This document shows positions 6,279 through 15,800 of a DNA stretch of 17,061 bases, one piece after another. The position numbers were made by a program, and so were the translations under genes. The notes under the pieces were generated by a model. It worked only from the letters and a program-made list of their open reading frames with translations. It was not told the origin of the DNA and did not search any database. The DNA lies in NCBI GenBank assembly GCA_003133205.1, contig PKWK01000040.1, positions 1 to 17,061 of the forward strand, read 5' to 3'. Source of the DNA: Granulicella sp. Its GTDB lineage: Bacteria > Acidobacteriota > Terriglobia > Terriglobales > Acidobacteriaceae. Each line of letters begins with the position of its first letter. The first letter of the stretch is position 1.

Positions 6279-6684
6279 TCGTTCCTCGGTTACGGATAAA
6301 CTTCTATTGTATCTGTGAGTGGGTGGCGATGGTGTTGGGGGTGGTTTGGCAGGGCGGTAGAGACTTCCGGGGGTTGTCCTGCGTCAAAGACATGAGAGAA
6401 CTAAGACGGAACGGAGACAACTCGTAGACAGAATCTTTTGTAGAATGTGATGTGGGGCCAGATGCCGCGCGGCTCGCACTGAACCGGCACGAGACCGGAC
6501 ACATAGTGAGAGACAGCAAACGGCGCGCGAGATACGAGAGGGAAGGCAGAGAGGCTAAGGCCCGACTCTGCCGTTGAGGCAAATTAACTTGTCCGAATTT
6601 GGGTTTATACCAGAGGATGATCCGGGGAAGCCTGGTCCGACATTGCGGGCCGGAGTGGAGTCTTCGCTTGGCGAAGGCGATCTT
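6279..6684. other. Divergent intergenic region ileS / tonB
   Basis: About 400 bp separate the two divergent starts. On the ileS side there is the ileS Shine-Dalgarno and a possible -10 (TACAAT, listed separately). On the tonB side the tonB frame is open back to a TTG at 6574, but the codons before ATG 6685 do not look like a conserved TonB N-terminus. A small hairpin overlaps the tonB ribosome binding site. I see no RNA gene and no convincing tonB promoter. Confidence 0.6.
6306..6311 (-). promoter_or_regulatory. Possible -10 element of the ileS promoter
   Basis: Minus-strand TACAAT, 27 bases upstream of the ileS ATG, fits a sigma-70 type -10 box and would give a leader of about 20 bases. No good -35 box lies at the expected distance. 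No T-box structure fits in so short a leader. Weak evidence. Confidence 0.3.
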
Positions 6685-7566
6685 ATGCAACATGAAGAGG
6701 GAGTTTTCGCCTCTTTGTGGAGCAATCTGCGCGACGTATTCTTTCCGGTAAAGTTGCCACCGCTGGTTCTGGAGTCGAAGCCGATCCCTGTCGTGGACCG
6801 GATGGAGATGCACCAGGACCCGAAGGCGACGGCGTCCGCGATTGTCATCTATGCGGCACTGATCCTGCTCTTCGTATTCTGGGGAGCGCGGAAGATTCAG
6901 CAACTGCAGATACAGAAGACGCTGCAACTCATCGCGCTGACGACTCCGCCTCCGATGGCGCCGGCGAAGGATACCATGGGTGGCGGTGGCGGCCAGCGTG
7001 GACCGACTCCTGTGACGCAGGGACATCTGCCGAAGTTTGCCGATACGCAGATTACGCCGCCCAAGGCTCCTCCGCTGGAGCAGCCGAAGATCACGATGCC
7101 GGAACCGACGATCGAGGTCCAGAAAGACCTGAAGATGGCGAACAACAACATGCCGAACATTGGCATGCCGAACTCGCCGCTGATCGGGACGTCGATGGGG
7201 AACGGAAGCGGCTCGGGGCTGGGGTCCGGCAACGGATCGGGGCTTGGGCCTGGGTCGGGCGGGAACTATGGCGGCGGGTTGAGGAAGATTGGCGGCGGAG
7301 TTTCGTCTCCCGTGGTGATCTACCAGGTTGATCCGGAGTTTTCCGAGGAGGCCCGCAAGGCGAAGTTCATGGGCGTTGTTCTGGTGAACCTGATCGTGGG
7401 TGCGGACGGCCTGCCAAAGAATGTGCATATCTTGCGCGGCGTTGGCATGGGGCTGGACGACAAGGCGGTCCAGGCGGTGAAGCAGTACCGGTTCAAGCCC
7501 GCGATGGAGGGTGGCAAGCCTGTCGCTGTGGAGTTGAACGTCGAGGTGAACTTCCAGATTTTCTAA
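6685..7566 (+). CDS. Energy transducer TonB-family protein (293 aa)
   Basis: TonB proteins span the inner membrane and carry energy from ExbB/ExbD to outer-membrane TonB-dependent receptors. The N-terminal 50 residues are cytoplasmic (MQHEEGVFASLWSNLRDVFF). One membrane segment follows at about 52-67 (AIVIYAALILLFVFWG). The periplasmic linker is rich in Pro/Lys (88-145) and then Gly/Ser/Asn (160-205). The C-terminal TonB fold at 208-293 has VDPEFSEEARKAKFMGVV, the DGLPKNVHIL turn and the final QYRFKPAMEGGKPVAVEL block. I chose ATG 6685 because GAAGG sits 7 bases upstream; a TTG at 6574 in the same frame would add 37 residues. exbB/exbD are not in the window, which is common for multi-copy TonB genes in receptor-rich genomes. 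It converges with the chemoreceptor gene. Confidence 0.9.
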   Translation: MQHEEGVFASLWSNLRDVFFPVKLPPLVLESKPIPVVDRMEMHQDPKATASAIVIYAALILLFVFWGARKIQQLQIQKTLQLIALTTPPPMAPAKDTMGGGGGQRGPTPVTQGHLPKFADTQITPPKAPPLEQPKITMPEPTIEVQKDLKMANNNMPNIGMPNSPLIGTSMGNGSGSGLGSGNGSGLGPGSGGNYGGGLRKIGGGVSSPVVIYQVDPEFSEEARKAKFMGVVLVNLIVGADGLPKNVHILRGVGMGLDDKAVQAVKQYRFKPAMEGGKPVAVELNVEVNFQIF

Positions 7567-7569
7567 GGC

Positions 7570-7601
7570 AGCGAGTCAGCAAGTCAGCGGGGTAGCTCGC
7601 T
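7570..7601. repeat. Inverted repeat between convergent tonB and chemoreceptor genes
   Basis: AGCGAG (7570-7575) and CTCGCT (7596-7601) can pair across a 20-base loop that itself contains a repeated GTCAGC. It occupies the 33-bp gap between two convergent stop codons, so it may act as a weak two-way terminator, but it lacks a T-run on either strand. Confidence 0.3.
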
Positions 7602-9330
7602 AACTCGTTCCTTGGCGGACTGCGGATAGGATTCCGTGCGCGGGTGGCGCCGGGACGGGGCGAGTTGCGCTCGGTTGCGAAGCCTGACCAGGGAGATCGA
7701 GGCGGAAGCGCTCGACCTGGGATTCGAGTGCGGCGGCGGTAGCGCGGAGGCTCTCGATGCCGGTGGTGGTGGTGGCCACCTCGCACAGATTGTCCTGGCT
7801 GAGGGTGTTGATGAAGTCGAGCGAGGAGCTGGACTGATCGGCGGCCGCGGCCTGCTGAGAGGCGGCGATTGCGATCTGGGTGATCATGCGATCGACGCGC
7901 TCCGCGATACCGATGATGCGTTCCAGTGCTTCGCCGGCGCGGTTGGTGGTGACGACGCCTTGCTGGACGGTGACGGTTCCCGAGGCCATGCTGGCGATGG
8001 CAGTTCGGGTGCGGTCCTGGATGCCCTGAATCATGGATGAGATTTCGCCGGTGGCCTGGGCGGTGCTTTCTGCGAGGTGGCGAACTTCACCGGCGACGAC
8101 GGCGAAGCCTCGGCCGTGGTCTCCTGCGCGCGCTGCTTCGATGGCGGCGTTGAGGGCGAGCAGGTTGGTCTTGGTGGCGATCTCGTCGATGACCGTGACG
8201 ATCTGCGAGATGCGGTGGGAGTCTTCCCCGAGCAGGCCGATGGTGGACGATGTGTCGCTGACGGCGGTGGCGATGGATTGCATGGCGCTGAGCATCTGCT
8301 TCACGATGGCTCCGCCTTCATGGGCGGTCTGCGCTGCGGAGCGGGCGGTTTCGGCAGCGGACTGGGTGTGGCGCGAGACTTCGGCGATGGAGGCGGACAT
8401 CTCCTGCATGGCGGTCGCGGCCTGCTGGGTTTGCTGGGTCTGCTGATCGACGCGGCGATGGATGTGGTCGGTGGCGGAACTCATGGAGATGGCGCTTGCG
8501 GTGAGCGAACTGGCGGTGTGCGCGACGGTTCGGATGATGCTTCTGAGACTGCTCTGCATCTGCTGCATGGCGTGGGCGAGCGAGCCGATCTGGTCAGTGG
8601 AATCGGCGTCGAGCTCAGCGCTGGTGAGATCTCCCGATGCAATGGCGTTGGCGCGTGCGGCGACGAGTCCGATTCTGCGCGTGAGGTGCTGGGCCAGCGC
8701 AAAGGACATGAAGCCGCCGAGGATCGCGCAGAGGAGAGTAGCGGTCCACAGGGTGATGAGGACGGCGTGGTTCGCCTCTCGGAGCCGGGCGGTCTCTCCA
8801 TCTCGCAGCGCTTCCTGCGACAGGACGAACGGTTTGAGCGAGTCGAAGAGCGCTGCATCGAGCGGGAGAATCTGGTCATGCAGGAGAGCGAAGGCTTGAC
8901 GCGTCCCTTCGGGAGAATGGAGATCACTGAGTCGCTCTGCTTCATCTTCCATGGCGCTGAGTCTGCCGCTCGTGGCCTGGAAGTTCTCGAGAGGGCCAGC
9001 GTCGGCTTCGAGATTGTAGCGATCGATCAGAGTGCGGAGTTTGACTACGGCGGCATCGCCCGTGGCCAGGTTGTCGCGACGCTCCTTGCGAAAGCGAGCC
9101 GACGACACAGGGTCGTCGCCGAACAGCATATAGGACTCCAGCGACCGGACGCCCATCCGGGGTGCGAAACGGAGATCGCGAGTGAGGCGGATGAGAGGGA
9201 GGCGTTCGTCGGTGATGGTCGCGGAGAGGCGGTTGGCCTCCTCGATGCGCAAGTGCGCGACCGACGCGCTAACGAACATGGCGAGGATGAGGACACCGGT
9301 GCTGATTCCGAGCTTTCTTTCGAGCTTCAT
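7600..9330 (-). CDS. Methyl-accepting chemotaxis protein (transmembrane chemoreceptor), 576 aa
   Basis: Chemoreceptors sense ligands outside the inner membrane and control the CheA kinase through CheW. Topology is standard: TM1 at about 9-25, a helical four-helix-bundle-type periplasmic domain (28-188), TM2 at 189-212, HAMP (213-265), then a long cytoplasmic coiled coil. The highly conserved hairpin tip is at about 381-418 ([20 protein letters not shown], then [20 protein letters not shown]). There is no C-terminal CheR-binding pentapeptide; the tail is Pro/Ser-rich and ends AVRQGTS. The frame is open further upstream, but ATG 9328-9330 is the right start: it has GAGGAG just upstream and gives a proper short cytoplasmic N-terminus before TM1. 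A CYTH gene lies 68 bp upstream on the same strand. No che genes are nearby, so the ligand and array are unknown. Confidence 0.95.
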   Translation of the reverse strand: MKLERKLGISTGVLILAMFVSASVAHLRIEEANRLSATITDERLPLIRLTRDLRFAPRMGVRSLESYMLFGDDPVSSARFRKERRDNLATGDAAVVKLRTLIDRYNLEADAGPLENFQATSGRLSAMEDEAERLSDLHSPEGTRQAFALLHDQILPLDAALFDSLKPFVLSQEALRDGETARLREANHAVLITLWTATLLCAILGGFMSFALAQHLTRRIGLVAARANAIASGDLTSAELDADSTDQIGSLAHAMQQMQSSLRSIIRTVAHTASSLTASAISMSSATDHIHRRVDQQTQQTQQAATAMQEMSASIAEVSRHTQSAAETARSAAQTAHEGGAIVKQMLSAMQSIATAVSDTSSTIGLLGEDSHRISQIVTVIDEIATKTNLLALNAAIEAARAGDHGRGFAVVAGEVRHLAESTAQATGEISSMIQGIQDRTRTAIASMASGTVTVQQGVVTTNRAGEALERIIGIAERVDRMITQIAIAASQQAAAADQSSSSLDFINTLSQDNLCEVATTTTGIESLRATAAALESQVERFRLDLPGQASQPSATRPVPAPPAHGILSAVRQGTS

Positions 9331-9398
9331 GGACTCCTCTGACGCCCAAGCCACAGAGCGGCTATCAGAGGGTGTATCGGCGCGGCGGGAGTCGTGCG

Positions 9399-10091
9399 TT
9401 AGCGGAGGGCGGGTTGGAGGGGTTCCGGGGCTGGAATCTCGTCGAAGGTGAGATTCTCGGCTGCGCTGCCGGTGCGCTCTTTCCAGGCGAGGAAGAGGCG
9501 GCCATAACTTTCGGTGATGCAGGTGGCGGGATCGACGCCGAGCTTGGCGAGGGTTTCGTCGATCCACGCGGGAGGGCCTTCGAGCTCTGCGTAGTCGCCG
9601 ATGGGCGTCTCGTCGATCACGAGATGGCTGCGGGGGCTTACCGTCACGTCTTCAACGGATTCAGGCGCGCCAGAGAAGAGTGGGCCATCGATGGTTGAAG
9701 TGATTTGCGACCACTCGGTGCGAAACTTTTCATAGCGAAAGGCGGGCGCGTATCCCATCTGTTCGAAGATTGCGCCGAGGGCGGGGCCGTCGTCGACCTG
9801 GGTTTCAGTTTCGATGCGGACTTTGTATCGGCCTGCGGCACCGTATTGGGCTGGGTCGTTGCTTGCGGAGGGGCATGGCTGGCGCTTATGGGTGACGGTC
9901 CAGAGGCCTCCATATTGCCGCAGCCGGAGAATCTGCTTCGTTTCGCGCAGGGTGCGGCCGGGCGTGTCGTAGAGGGTGTTCTGCTCGAAGGAGCGCGGCG
10001 TATCGAGCAGGAAACCGAGGCCGGGGAGAAGCGATTGGAGGCGTGCGAGATCGTCAATGGGAAACTTGAGTTCGATCTCGGCGCTCTGCAT
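9399..10091 (-). CDS. CYTH-domain protein (class IV adenylate cyclase / thiamine triphosphatase-like), 230 aa
   Basis: CYTH proteins form a beta-tunnel that binds triphosphates with divalent metals; members include CyaB-type adenylate cyclase, thiamine triphosphatase and tripolyphosphatase. The diagnostic ExExK motif is at residues 5-9 (EIELK). Further family features are charged strands such as [11 protein letters not shown], a THKRQ strand, [19 protein letters not shown], and an acidic [16 protein letters not shown] stretch before the helical C-terminus. Its substrate cannot be told from sequence; ThTPase or polyphosphatase activity is as likely as cyclase. No Shine-Dalgarno is obvious before ATG 10089-10091, but the motif position fixes the start well. 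It lies upstream of the chemoreceptor gene and diverges from tsaC. Confidence 0.88.
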   Translation of the reverse strand: MQSAEIELKFPIDDLARLQSLLPGLGFLLDTPRSFEQNTLYDTPGRTLRETKQILRLRQYGGLWTVTHKRQPCPSASNDPAQYGAAGRYKVRIETETQVDDGPALGAIFEQMGYAPAFRYEKFRTEWSQITSTIDGPLFSGAPESVEDVTVSPRSHLVIDETPIGDYAELEGPPAWIDETLAKLGVDPATCITESYGRLFLAWKERTGSAAENLTFDEIPAPEPLQPALR

Positions 10092-10199
10092 TCGAAGAGT
10101 ATACGGCGGCGGAGGTAGGATGAGGGAGAGGAGGCGACGGCTTCCAGGAGTGGAGGGGATGGACCTGAGCGGGGAAGTGAGAGCCGGCCGAAGCCGGGG

Positions 10200-11273
10200 G
10201 TGGGCGTGAAGACCGAGCGGCTACAGGCGGAGGGCATACCCGGAGTGGCGGGGATGGCGCGGGCGGTCGCACTGCTGCGGGCAGGCGGGACGGTCGCCTT
10301 TCCTACCGAGACGGTGTATGGGTTGGGGGCGAATGCGCTTGATCCGGCGGCAGTTGCGAAGATCTTTATGGCGAAGGAGCGGCCAGGATGGGACCCGCTG
10401 ATTGTGCATGTCGAGGGTCGCGAGATGCTGGAGCGGGTTGCGGTGGTGCCGACCGGGTTTCAGGGGCATCTGGTTGCGCAATTGATGGAGGCATTCTGGC
10501 CGGGGCCGCTGACGCTGCTGCTTCCGCGTACGGCCGAGGTTCCCGATGCGGTGACGGCTGGACGCCCGTTGGTGGGCGTGCGGATGCCGGCCAATCCGAT
10601 CGCGCAGCAGTTGATCCGGCAGGCGGGCGTACCGTTGGCGGCGCCCAGCGCCAACCGCTTCGGGGGCCCAAGTCCGACCACTGCGGCGCATGTGCTGGCC
10701 GATCTGGATGGGCGGATCGATGCGGTTCTGGACGGTGGGCCGGCTACGGTTGGCGTCGAGTCGACCGTGGTTGGGCCTGACCCGGACGATGAGCATGGGA
10801 TGCTGGTTTATCGGCCGGGCGGAGTGACGATTGAGCGGCTGGAATCAGTGGTTGGGAAGGGATGCTTTGCAACCTATCGTCCGGTGGGCGGCGACGAAGC
10901 TCCTGAGAGTCAGCCGTCTCCTGGATCGGGACTGCGGCATTATTCTCCGCGAGCGCGGCTGGTGCTGGTGCGGGAGGATTCTGGATCGAGCCGTCCGGTG
11001 GAGCTAAGCCTGGTCGAAGCGATTGATGCCGCGGCGGAGTTGGATGGCGAGGTTGGCGTGATGCTGCCGAATGATTGGGACAAGGGCGCCGCGCAGGTTG
11101 TGTTTCGCTGGGGGCCGTGGGGAGACGCGGAGATTCAGGCGCGGCTGCTGTATTTTGGATTGCGGCTGCTGGATGAGCGCGGGGTGAAGGTAATCGTTTG
11201 TCCGGTGCCGGCGATGGGTGGATTGGGTGAGGCGCTGCGCGATCGGCTGGAGAAGGCGGCGAGAAAACCGTGA
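10200..11273 (+). CDS. tsaC: L-threonylcarbamoyladenylate synthase, long Sua5/YwlC form (357 aa)
   Basis: This enzyme makes threonylcarbamoyl-AMP from threonine, bicarbonate and ATP, the first step of the t6A37 modification of ANN-decoding tRNAs. The YrdC fold spans about 18-215. Signatures are GGTVAFPTETVYGLGANA (29-46), KERPGWDPLIVHV (59-71), FWPGPLTLLL (99-108), GVRMPA (126-131), APSANRFGGPSPTTA (148-162) and ESTVV (187-191). A C-terminal Sua5 domain follows a linker containing SPGSGLRHYSPRA and runs to the end (about 235-350), which distinguishes this from the short TsaC type. The start is a GTG at 10200, or equally a GTG at 10206, both near a G-rich stretch; ATG 10255 would cut into the fold. 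The gene converges with holB, 28 bp away. Confidence 0.95.
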   Translation: MGVKTERLQAEGIPGVAGMARAVALLRAGGTVAFPTETVYGLGANALDPAAVAKIFMAKERPGWDPLIVHVEGREMLERVAVVPTGFQGHLVAQLMEAFWPGPLTLLLPRTAEVPDAVTAGRPLVGVRMPANPIAQQLIRQAGVPLAAPSANRFGGPSPTTAAHVLADLDGRIDAVLDGGPATVGVESTVVGPDPDDEHGMLVYRPGGVTIERLESVVGKGCFATYRPVGGDEAPESQPSPGSGLRHYSPRARLVLVREDSGSSRPVELSLVEAIDAAAELDGEVGVMLPNDWDKGAAQVVFRWGPWGDAEIQARLLYFGLRLLDERGVKVIVCPVPAMGGLGEALRDRLEKAARKP

Positions 11274-11301
11274 TAAGTGGTCAGTGGTAAGTGAGATCCG
11301 G

Positions 11302-12465
11302 TCAGGCAGGGGTGGCGATCTGGGCGGCGAAGGCGTCGAGCGAGAGGGAGCGGAGGAGGTTGCGGCGGAGACCGGACTGGACCTGGTCTACGGAGTGACT
11401 GGCGCGTTCGATCCATGCGAAGGGGAGGGACTGGGCGAGGCGCTCCAACTCCGTGCGTAGGTCGATGTTGCGCAGAAGTTCAGGAGTTCCGGCGTCGAGC
11501 AGCAGGAGGTCTTCGAGGAGGAGCGAGAAGGCTCGGAGGAGCGCGGTGGTTTTTTGCTGGCCGTCGGCTCCGGCGCGGTAGGTTTCCGTCATCTTGAAGA
11601 GGGCGGTGTGGTCGGGTTCGGCGTTTGCAGCGCTTTGGATTGCGGCTGCGGCGTTGGTAAGAAAGATGAGGGCATCGGCGCGAGCGGCGATGTAAGTCTC
11701 AAGGTCGAATGCGAGGGCGCGACCGGTTGCACCTTGTGAGAGGCGCGCGATCAGGGAGCGCTGTTTGGGTGGAACGTCGGGACGCCGGTGGGCGAGCAGC
11801 ATTTCGATCTCCTCGACCGGCAGCGCGCCGAGGCGGACTGTGGCGCAGCGGGAGCGGATGGTGGGCAGCAACTCGCCGGGGTTTTCGGCGAGGATGAAGA
11901 TGTGGACGGTGTCCGGCGGTTCCTCGAGGACCTTCAGCAGGGAGTTCGCGGCCTCCTTCATCATGTTGGCGGCGGTGAGGATGAAGATGCGGCGCGGCGC
12001 CTCCGCGGGGAGGTAGTGGGCGCGCTGGATGAGGGTGCGAATCTGGCCGAGCTTGATAAGGAGTTGCGGTGGATCGGGCGGCAGGATGAGGACGTCGGGG
12101 TGGGGTTGGATGAGGACGCGCGTGTCCTTCTTGTCGGTCTCGCGGAGTTCTTCGCGGGCGGCGACGGCGGCGGCGACCTGCTCTTCCAGGTTGGCGGCCG
12201 AGGCGATGCGAACGCAGTTGTGGCAACGGCCGCAGAAGCCGGCGAGCGACTGGCCGTTGGACCACAGATCGCGGGGCTGGCGCTCGCACTCGACAGCCAT
12301 GGTGAGCATGAGGGCGAGGGTATATTTGCCCGCTCCGGCGGGGCCCGCGAGGATCAGCGAGTGCGGCAGGCGACCGGCGGCGATGGCGGTGCGCAGGGAT
12401 TCAACGGCGGGGGTGTTGCCGATGAAGTCGTTGAAATCGGCGGGCAGTGGAGAGAGTGTAGTCAC
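11302..12465 (-). CDS. holB: DNA polymerase III subunit delta' (387 aa)
   Basis: Delta' is part of the clamp loader that places the beta sliding clamp on DNA. The AAA+ core shows Walker A GPAGAGKYT (41-49) and a four-cysteine zinc module (Cys60, Cys78, Cys81, Cys84; FCGRCHNC). The linker is AANMMKEAANSLLKVLEEPP (165-184), and the SRC sensor motif (205-207) follows ENPGELLPTIR. The C-terminal collar helices end with LRRNLLRSLSLDAFAAQIA. The SRC motif and the placement of conserved blocks favour delta' over DnaX (gamma/tau), which is also longer. The start is a GTG at 12463-12465 with AGGA about 8 bases upstream. tmk, the frequent neighbour, is not seen upstream. The gene diverges from the kinase gene across 336 bp. 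Confidence 0.92.
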   Translation of the reverse strand: MTTLSPLPADFNDFIGNTPAVESLRTAIAAGRLPHSLILAGPAGAGKYTLALMLTMAVECERQPRDLWSNGQSLAGFCGRCHNCVRIASAANLEEQVAAAVAAREELRETDKKDTRVLIQPHPDVLILPPDPPQLLIKLGQIRTLIQRAHYLPAEAPRRIFILTAANMMKEAANSLLKVLEEPPDTVHIFILAENPGELLPTIRSRCATVRLGALPVEEIEMLLAHRRPDVPPKQRSLIARLSQGATGRALAFDLETYIAARADALIFLTNAAAAIQSAANAEPDHTALFKMTETYRAGADGQQKTTALLRAFSLLLEDLLLLDAGTPELLRNIDLRTELERLAQSLPFAWIERASHSVDQVQSGLRRNLLRSLSLDAFAAQIATPA

Positions 12466-12801
12466 AGATGATCCTAGGATGATGATACGGCTCGCGGGGC
12501 AGGGTTAGTATGGATCGGAGCTGGCGGGAACTGGTAATCTGGTGCGCCTTTGCCTCCGATACCCCGGCAGACCTTCCTTTCCTGAGTAGCATTGCTGATT
12601 TTCTTCAGGTTGAGCCGTTCCCCAATTAATGGAAGTGTTTATGATTATCGGTAGGTTCATTTGAACCCATAGGCTGGCATCTCTTGAAATCTGCGGTTTT
12701 CCGTTTGGCGACCAATGTGCTTAAGTTGAGATGCTTAGGCTATTAAGTGGGGTAAGCGACTGTAGTTGCGGGCCTCGTAGTCGTAGTTTGCTCTGCGCAA
12801 T
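12466..12801. other. Divergent intergenic region holB / histidine kinase
   Basis: This 336-bp stretch is AT-richer than the genes around it. It contains a 14-bp interrupted palindrome, GGTTCA-TT-TGAACC (12654-12667), and a 39-codon ORF MDRSWRELVIW... at 12510-12629 with AGGG 5 bases upstream, which may be chance. The near-repeat TGCTTAAG (12718) / TGCTTAGG (12732) lies 60-80 bp before the kinase start. No standard promoter boxes with proper spacing are evident. Confidence 0.5.
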
Positions 12802-15800
12802 ATGAGAAACGCCTTCCAGACGCGCATTTTCGCCGTCGCGCTTGCTCTTGCGACGCTGGGGGTGTGCGTCCTCGCAGGGTTCAACCTGTCACAGGAGTTG
12901 AGCGTCGAGTTTCCCACGGACGGCGTGGTGTGGATGGAGGCGCAGGGTGGCTTGCTGGCGGATCGGGTTCCAGCGGATTCGCCGGGCTGGAAGGCGGGAA
13001 TTCGCCCCGGGGACATCCTGGAGGCGATCAACGGTGAGCCGACGTCGCGGCTGGCATCGCAGGTTCGGGCGATGTACCGCAACGGGATTTATGAGCACGC
13101 GGCCAGCTACTCGATCGTTCGCCCCAAGCAGGGGACACATGGGCTTCAGAGGGGGGCCGCATTCCCGGTCCAGGTCTACCTTGAGTCTGCCGACCGGAGC
13201 ACGGATCAGGGCTCCCGGCTGATCGCGCTGGTCTATCTCCTGATTGGCCTGTACGTGTTGTTCCGGCGCTGGACGGCGCCCAAATCGACGCACTTTTATG
13301 TCTTCTGCCTAGTGTCGTTCGTGCTGTACGCGTTCCGATCGACGGGCGAGCCTGGACTTTTCGACCGCGTTGTCTACTGGGGCAACCTGCTTGCGACGAT
13401 GTTGCAGCCGGCTCTGTTCCTGCATTTCGCGTTCAGTTTTTCCGATCGTGCGGGAGCCGATGCGGTAGTAGAGGAGACTCCGTCCAGGCTGCGCCGGAGG
13501 CTGCTCGTTGTTCTGCTGTATGTGCCGGGCGCGTTTCTCGCCGGGCTGCAGGTTTGGGCGATCAACTTCTGGTCAGCGACGGGCGTTCTGAGTCACCGAC
13601 TGGACCAGCTTGGCATCGGCTATGTCGCGTTCTACTACGTTGTCGCGGCGGTCGTTTTCCACTCGCGCTATGTGCGCGCTGGCTCGGGGCTGGAGCGGCA
13701 GCAACTGAAGTGGCTGACGCGCGGAACGCTGCTGGCGGTGGGGCCGTTCACACTGCTTTACGCGATCCCTTATCTCAGCGGCCTGACGGTGCCGACCCTG
13801 CTGTCAAAGGTTGTGCTGCTTTTCCTGGCTCTGCTTCCGCTGACCTTCAGTTGGGCGATTGTGCGCTACCGGCTGATGGATGTGGACCTGATCTTCAAGC
13901 GCGGCGTGACCTATACGCTGGCGACGGCGGCGTTGGCAGGACTCTACTTTGGGCTGGTCGCCATTACTTCCGAGGTGGTGCATACACGGTACCCCGCGTT
14001 CGGCATCTGGGGCCCCATCGTTGCGATTATGGTGGTGGGTCTATCGTTCGATCCGCTGAAGCGGATGATTCAGGGGCGGGTCGATCGTGTGTTCGACCAG
14101 AAGAGCTTCGACTATCGCGAAACGTTGATCGACTTTGGCCGCAGCTTGAACTCGCAGACCGACCTGCGCGCCCTGGTGGACTCGATTGTGGAGCGCCTGC
14201 CACAGACGCTTCTGGTGACGCGAGTGGCGGTTTTTCTGGCTACGGAAGACGCTAATCCGGGCGAAGCGGACACGCAGGGAGAGCCAGGCAACCACTTCGA
14301 ACTGGCGGCTTCGCACGGACTTACCAATCTTGCGGCGGCGGACCTTGGCACGCTCGATGTGCGTTTTCTGGACTTCGACCGCGAGGACTCGAACGACCAC
14401 ATCTTCCTTGAGAACCCGCAGCAGGTGCTGCGACTGCCCAACGCGCAGCAGCGGAGCGCGGGCCTGCTTGATCTGAACTACTACCTGCCCTGTCGCGTGG
14501 CCAACCGTGAAGGCCGCGGCACGCGCACGGTCGCGATCATCGGACTGGGGCGCACCGACGACGGCGACTTTCTCTCCAGCGAAGATATGGAAGTGCTGGG
14601 ATCGCTTGCGGGATACATCGGCATCGCGATCCAGAATGCGCAACTCTATCGCCGGCTGGAGCAGAAGATCACCGAGTTCGAGCGGCTGAAGGAGTTTCAC
14701 GAGAATATCGTCGAGTCGATCCACATCGGCATCTTCGCGGTCGATCTGAACGACCAGATTGAGAGCTGGAACGCGCAGATGGAAGTGATGTACGCGAAGT
14801 CGCGGGGCGAGGCGCTGCGCCAGCCGCTGGCATCGATCTTCCCGCCAGAGTTCATGGCCCGTTTCGACAACGTGCGCGAGGAGCAGGGGACGCACACGTT
14901 TTACAAGGTCCGGCTGGCCTTGCCGACGGGCGAGACGCGGGTTGCGAACATTGCGATTGCGCCGCTGCTGACGCGCGACTTCGCCGTGGTCGGACGCATC
15001 ATCCTGGTGGATGACATTACCGATCGCATCGAGCTTGAGGCGCAGTTGACGCAGGCGGAGAAGCTGTCGTCGATCGGGCTGCTCGCGGCCGGTGTTGCCC
15101 ACGAAGTGAATACGCCGCTGGCGGTAATCTCCAGCTACACACAGATGCTGGCGAAGCAATTGCGTCCGATGATGGAGCAGGACACGCGCCTTGCGCCGGT
15201 GCTGGAGAAGATTACGCAGCAGACGTTCCGCGCGTCGGAGATTGTGAACGGGTTGCTGAACTTCTCGCGGACTGGCGGTGCCGAGTTTACTTTGGTCGAT
15301 CTGAACCGGCTGCTGCACGACACGCTGACGCTGCTCGACCACCAGTTCAAGACCGGGCAGATCCGGGTGGAAACCGATCTCGACGTGAACCTTCCGCGGG
15401 TGCATGGGAACGAGGGCAAACTGCAGCAGGTGGTGCTGAATCTGCTGCTGAACGCGCGCGATGCCATGCATGGATCGCCGGACGCTCGGATACGGATTGC
15501 CACGGAACAAGCGGGCGGACGCATCTGGGTTGTGGTGCAGGACTTCGGCGGCGGAATCGAGCCGGAGCATCTGCATCGCATCTTCGACCCGTTCTTCACC
15601 ACCAAGACCAAGCCGCGCAAGGGTCAGCACAAAGGCACAGGGCTCGGCCTCGCGGTGAGCTACGGCATCATGCAGGAACACGCGGGCAAGATGCATGTGC
15701 AGAGCGAGGTTGGCGTGGGCACGACGTTTCGGCTGGAGTTTCCCGAGGCTTCGGCTCCGGGCGCGACCAGGATCGCCGCGGGTTCGTCGGTGGCTTCGGC

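Noticed and set aside
6279..6310. T-box riboswitch for ileS
   Set aside because: The probable leader is only about 20 bases and shows no T-box sequence or antiterminator.
6574..6684. TTG start giving a 330-residue TonB
   Set aside because: No ribosome binding site for the TTG; the ATG at 6685 has a well-spaced GAAGG and starts a typical cytoplasmic segment.
8077..9342. 421-codon plus-strand frame opposite the chemoreceptor
   Set aside because: Gly/Asp-rich antisense shadow; the minus strand holds the unmistakable receptor hairpin tip.
9331..9567. N-terminal extension of the chemoreceptor (open frame back to 9567)
   Set aside because: The extension is Arg/Pro-rich, overlaps the end of the CYTH gene, and would place 79 odd residues before TM1; ATG 9330 has its own GAGGAG site.
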